6,038 nucleotides of DNA, from positions 1-6,038 of the forward strand of contig JAKAAI010000106.1 in the NCBI GenBank assembly GCA_021797055.1, in the 5' to 3' direction. Positions 5,687 through 6,038 of this stretch are shown piece by piece. The notes beneath the pieces were generated by a model. That model was not told where the DNA came from. It did not search any database and saw only the letters and a program-made list of their open reading frames with translations. Numbering within the stretch: position 1 is the first letter of the stretch; every line of letters begins with the position of its first letter. This stretch comes from Thermoplasmata archaeon. Its GTDB lineage: Archaea > Thermoplasmatota > Thermoplasmata > Thermoplasmatales > Thermoplasmataceae. The translations under genes were made by a program, and so were the position numbers.

Positions 5687-6038
5687 GTGCCTGAAGAGAT
5701 TGAAAAAGCACCAAGTATAAATCCATTTGTTTCCAATCTTTCAGCACTGAACTCAATTTTTTCGCTTTCTATGACTGTCTTCACGTTTGCCATAATAATT
5801 TACCTTCAAGGGGCAGATGAGCCAGTTTATCTCGCAGGAATTGGGCTCACAGTCGGACAGGCCTTGTTGATTGGTATTTCCATTTTCCAGGGGAGGGCAA
5901 TTGACAGGGGGCATTCTTTCACGTTGATGATCGCAGGTAGCTTTCTTTATGGCATAAGTTTGCTATTTCTATATCTTAACGTATCAAAAGGCCTGCTTGT
6001 AAGCGGATTCATCCCGGTCTTTATTGCCGTAATGATCA
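5687..6038 (+). CDS. MFS-type transporter, N-terminal part (runs off right edge)
   Basis: The 117 codons seen encode the beginning of a polytopic membrane protein with major facilitator features. A short charged cytoplasmic start (PEEIEKAPSINPF) is followed by helix 1 at about 18-41 and helix 2 at about 47-68. The cytoplasmic loop FQGRAIDRGHSF at 67-78 corresponds to the MFS loop 2-3 motif A (G-x-x-x-D-R-x-G-R), with Gly69, Asp73 and Arg74 kept and the last part changed. Helix 3 spans about 79-97, and helix 4 begins at about 104. The substrate cannot be judged from this part. GTG at 5687 is the only usable start, since an in-frame TGA lies two codons upstream, and the box A at 5661-5667 fits it. 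A full MFS protein of about 400 aa would extend some 850 nt beyond the window. Confidence 0.8.
   Translation, partial: MPEEIEKAPSINPFVSNLSALNSIFSLSMTVFTFAIIIYLQGADEPVYLAGIGLTVGQALLIGISIFQGRAIDRGHSFTLMIAGSFLYGISLLFLYLNVSKGLLVSGFIPVFIAVMI

Overview
The window looks like a piece of an archaeal chromosome, most likely from the Thermoplasmata (Thermoplasma/Ferroplasma/Cuniculiplasma side). Four things point there. The triose-phosphate isomerase is the short archaeal type and resembles Thermoplasma TIM as I remember it. Several genes have an AT-rich box A about 22-28 nt upstream of the start codon and no Shine-Dalgarno, which suggests leaderless transcripts. The tRNA-Gly lacks an encoded CCA. Gene spacing is short and base composition is moderate. 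The order or genus is inference; Archaea is much safer.

Layout from left to right: (1) 1-197, minus: the 5' part of an unrecognised membrane protein running off the left edge, with no ATG near its apparent N-terminus. (2) 375-2084, minus: a complete long-chain acyl-CoA synthetase (FadD-like, ANL superfamily). (3) A 43-nt divergent promoter region, then 2128-2835, plus: archaeal triose-phosphate isomerase. It is followed after 5 nt by 2841-3512, plus, a three-helix membrane protein with a beta-rich outer domain; the two are probably co-transcribed. (4) 3563-3637, plus: tRNA-Gly(UCC). (5) 3659-3794, minus: a short frameshifted coding remnant, perhaps the tail of an IS256/Mutator-type transposase. 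(6) 3823-about 4617, minus: a class I SAM-dependent methyltransferase whose real N-terminus lies upstream of the first in-frame ATG and is reached only through a frame change. (7) 4628-4996: a 369-nt gap with no convincing gene. (8) 4997-5641, plus: a glyoxalase II-like metallo-beta-lactamase-fold hydrolase. (9) 5687-6038, plus: the N-terminal part of an MFS-type transporter with a GTG start, cut by the right edge.

The genes are mostly ordinary metabolic and housekeeping functions in small transcription units: fatty acid activation, triose phosphate interconversion, thioester or other hydrolysis, transport, and a glycine tRNA. I see no CRISPR array, intact mobile element, phage module or clear novel multi-gene system. 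The most useful second looks are the broken 5' end of the methyltransferase, the degraded remnant beside the tRNA, the unknown membrane protein coupled to tpiA, and the consistent leaderless promoters.
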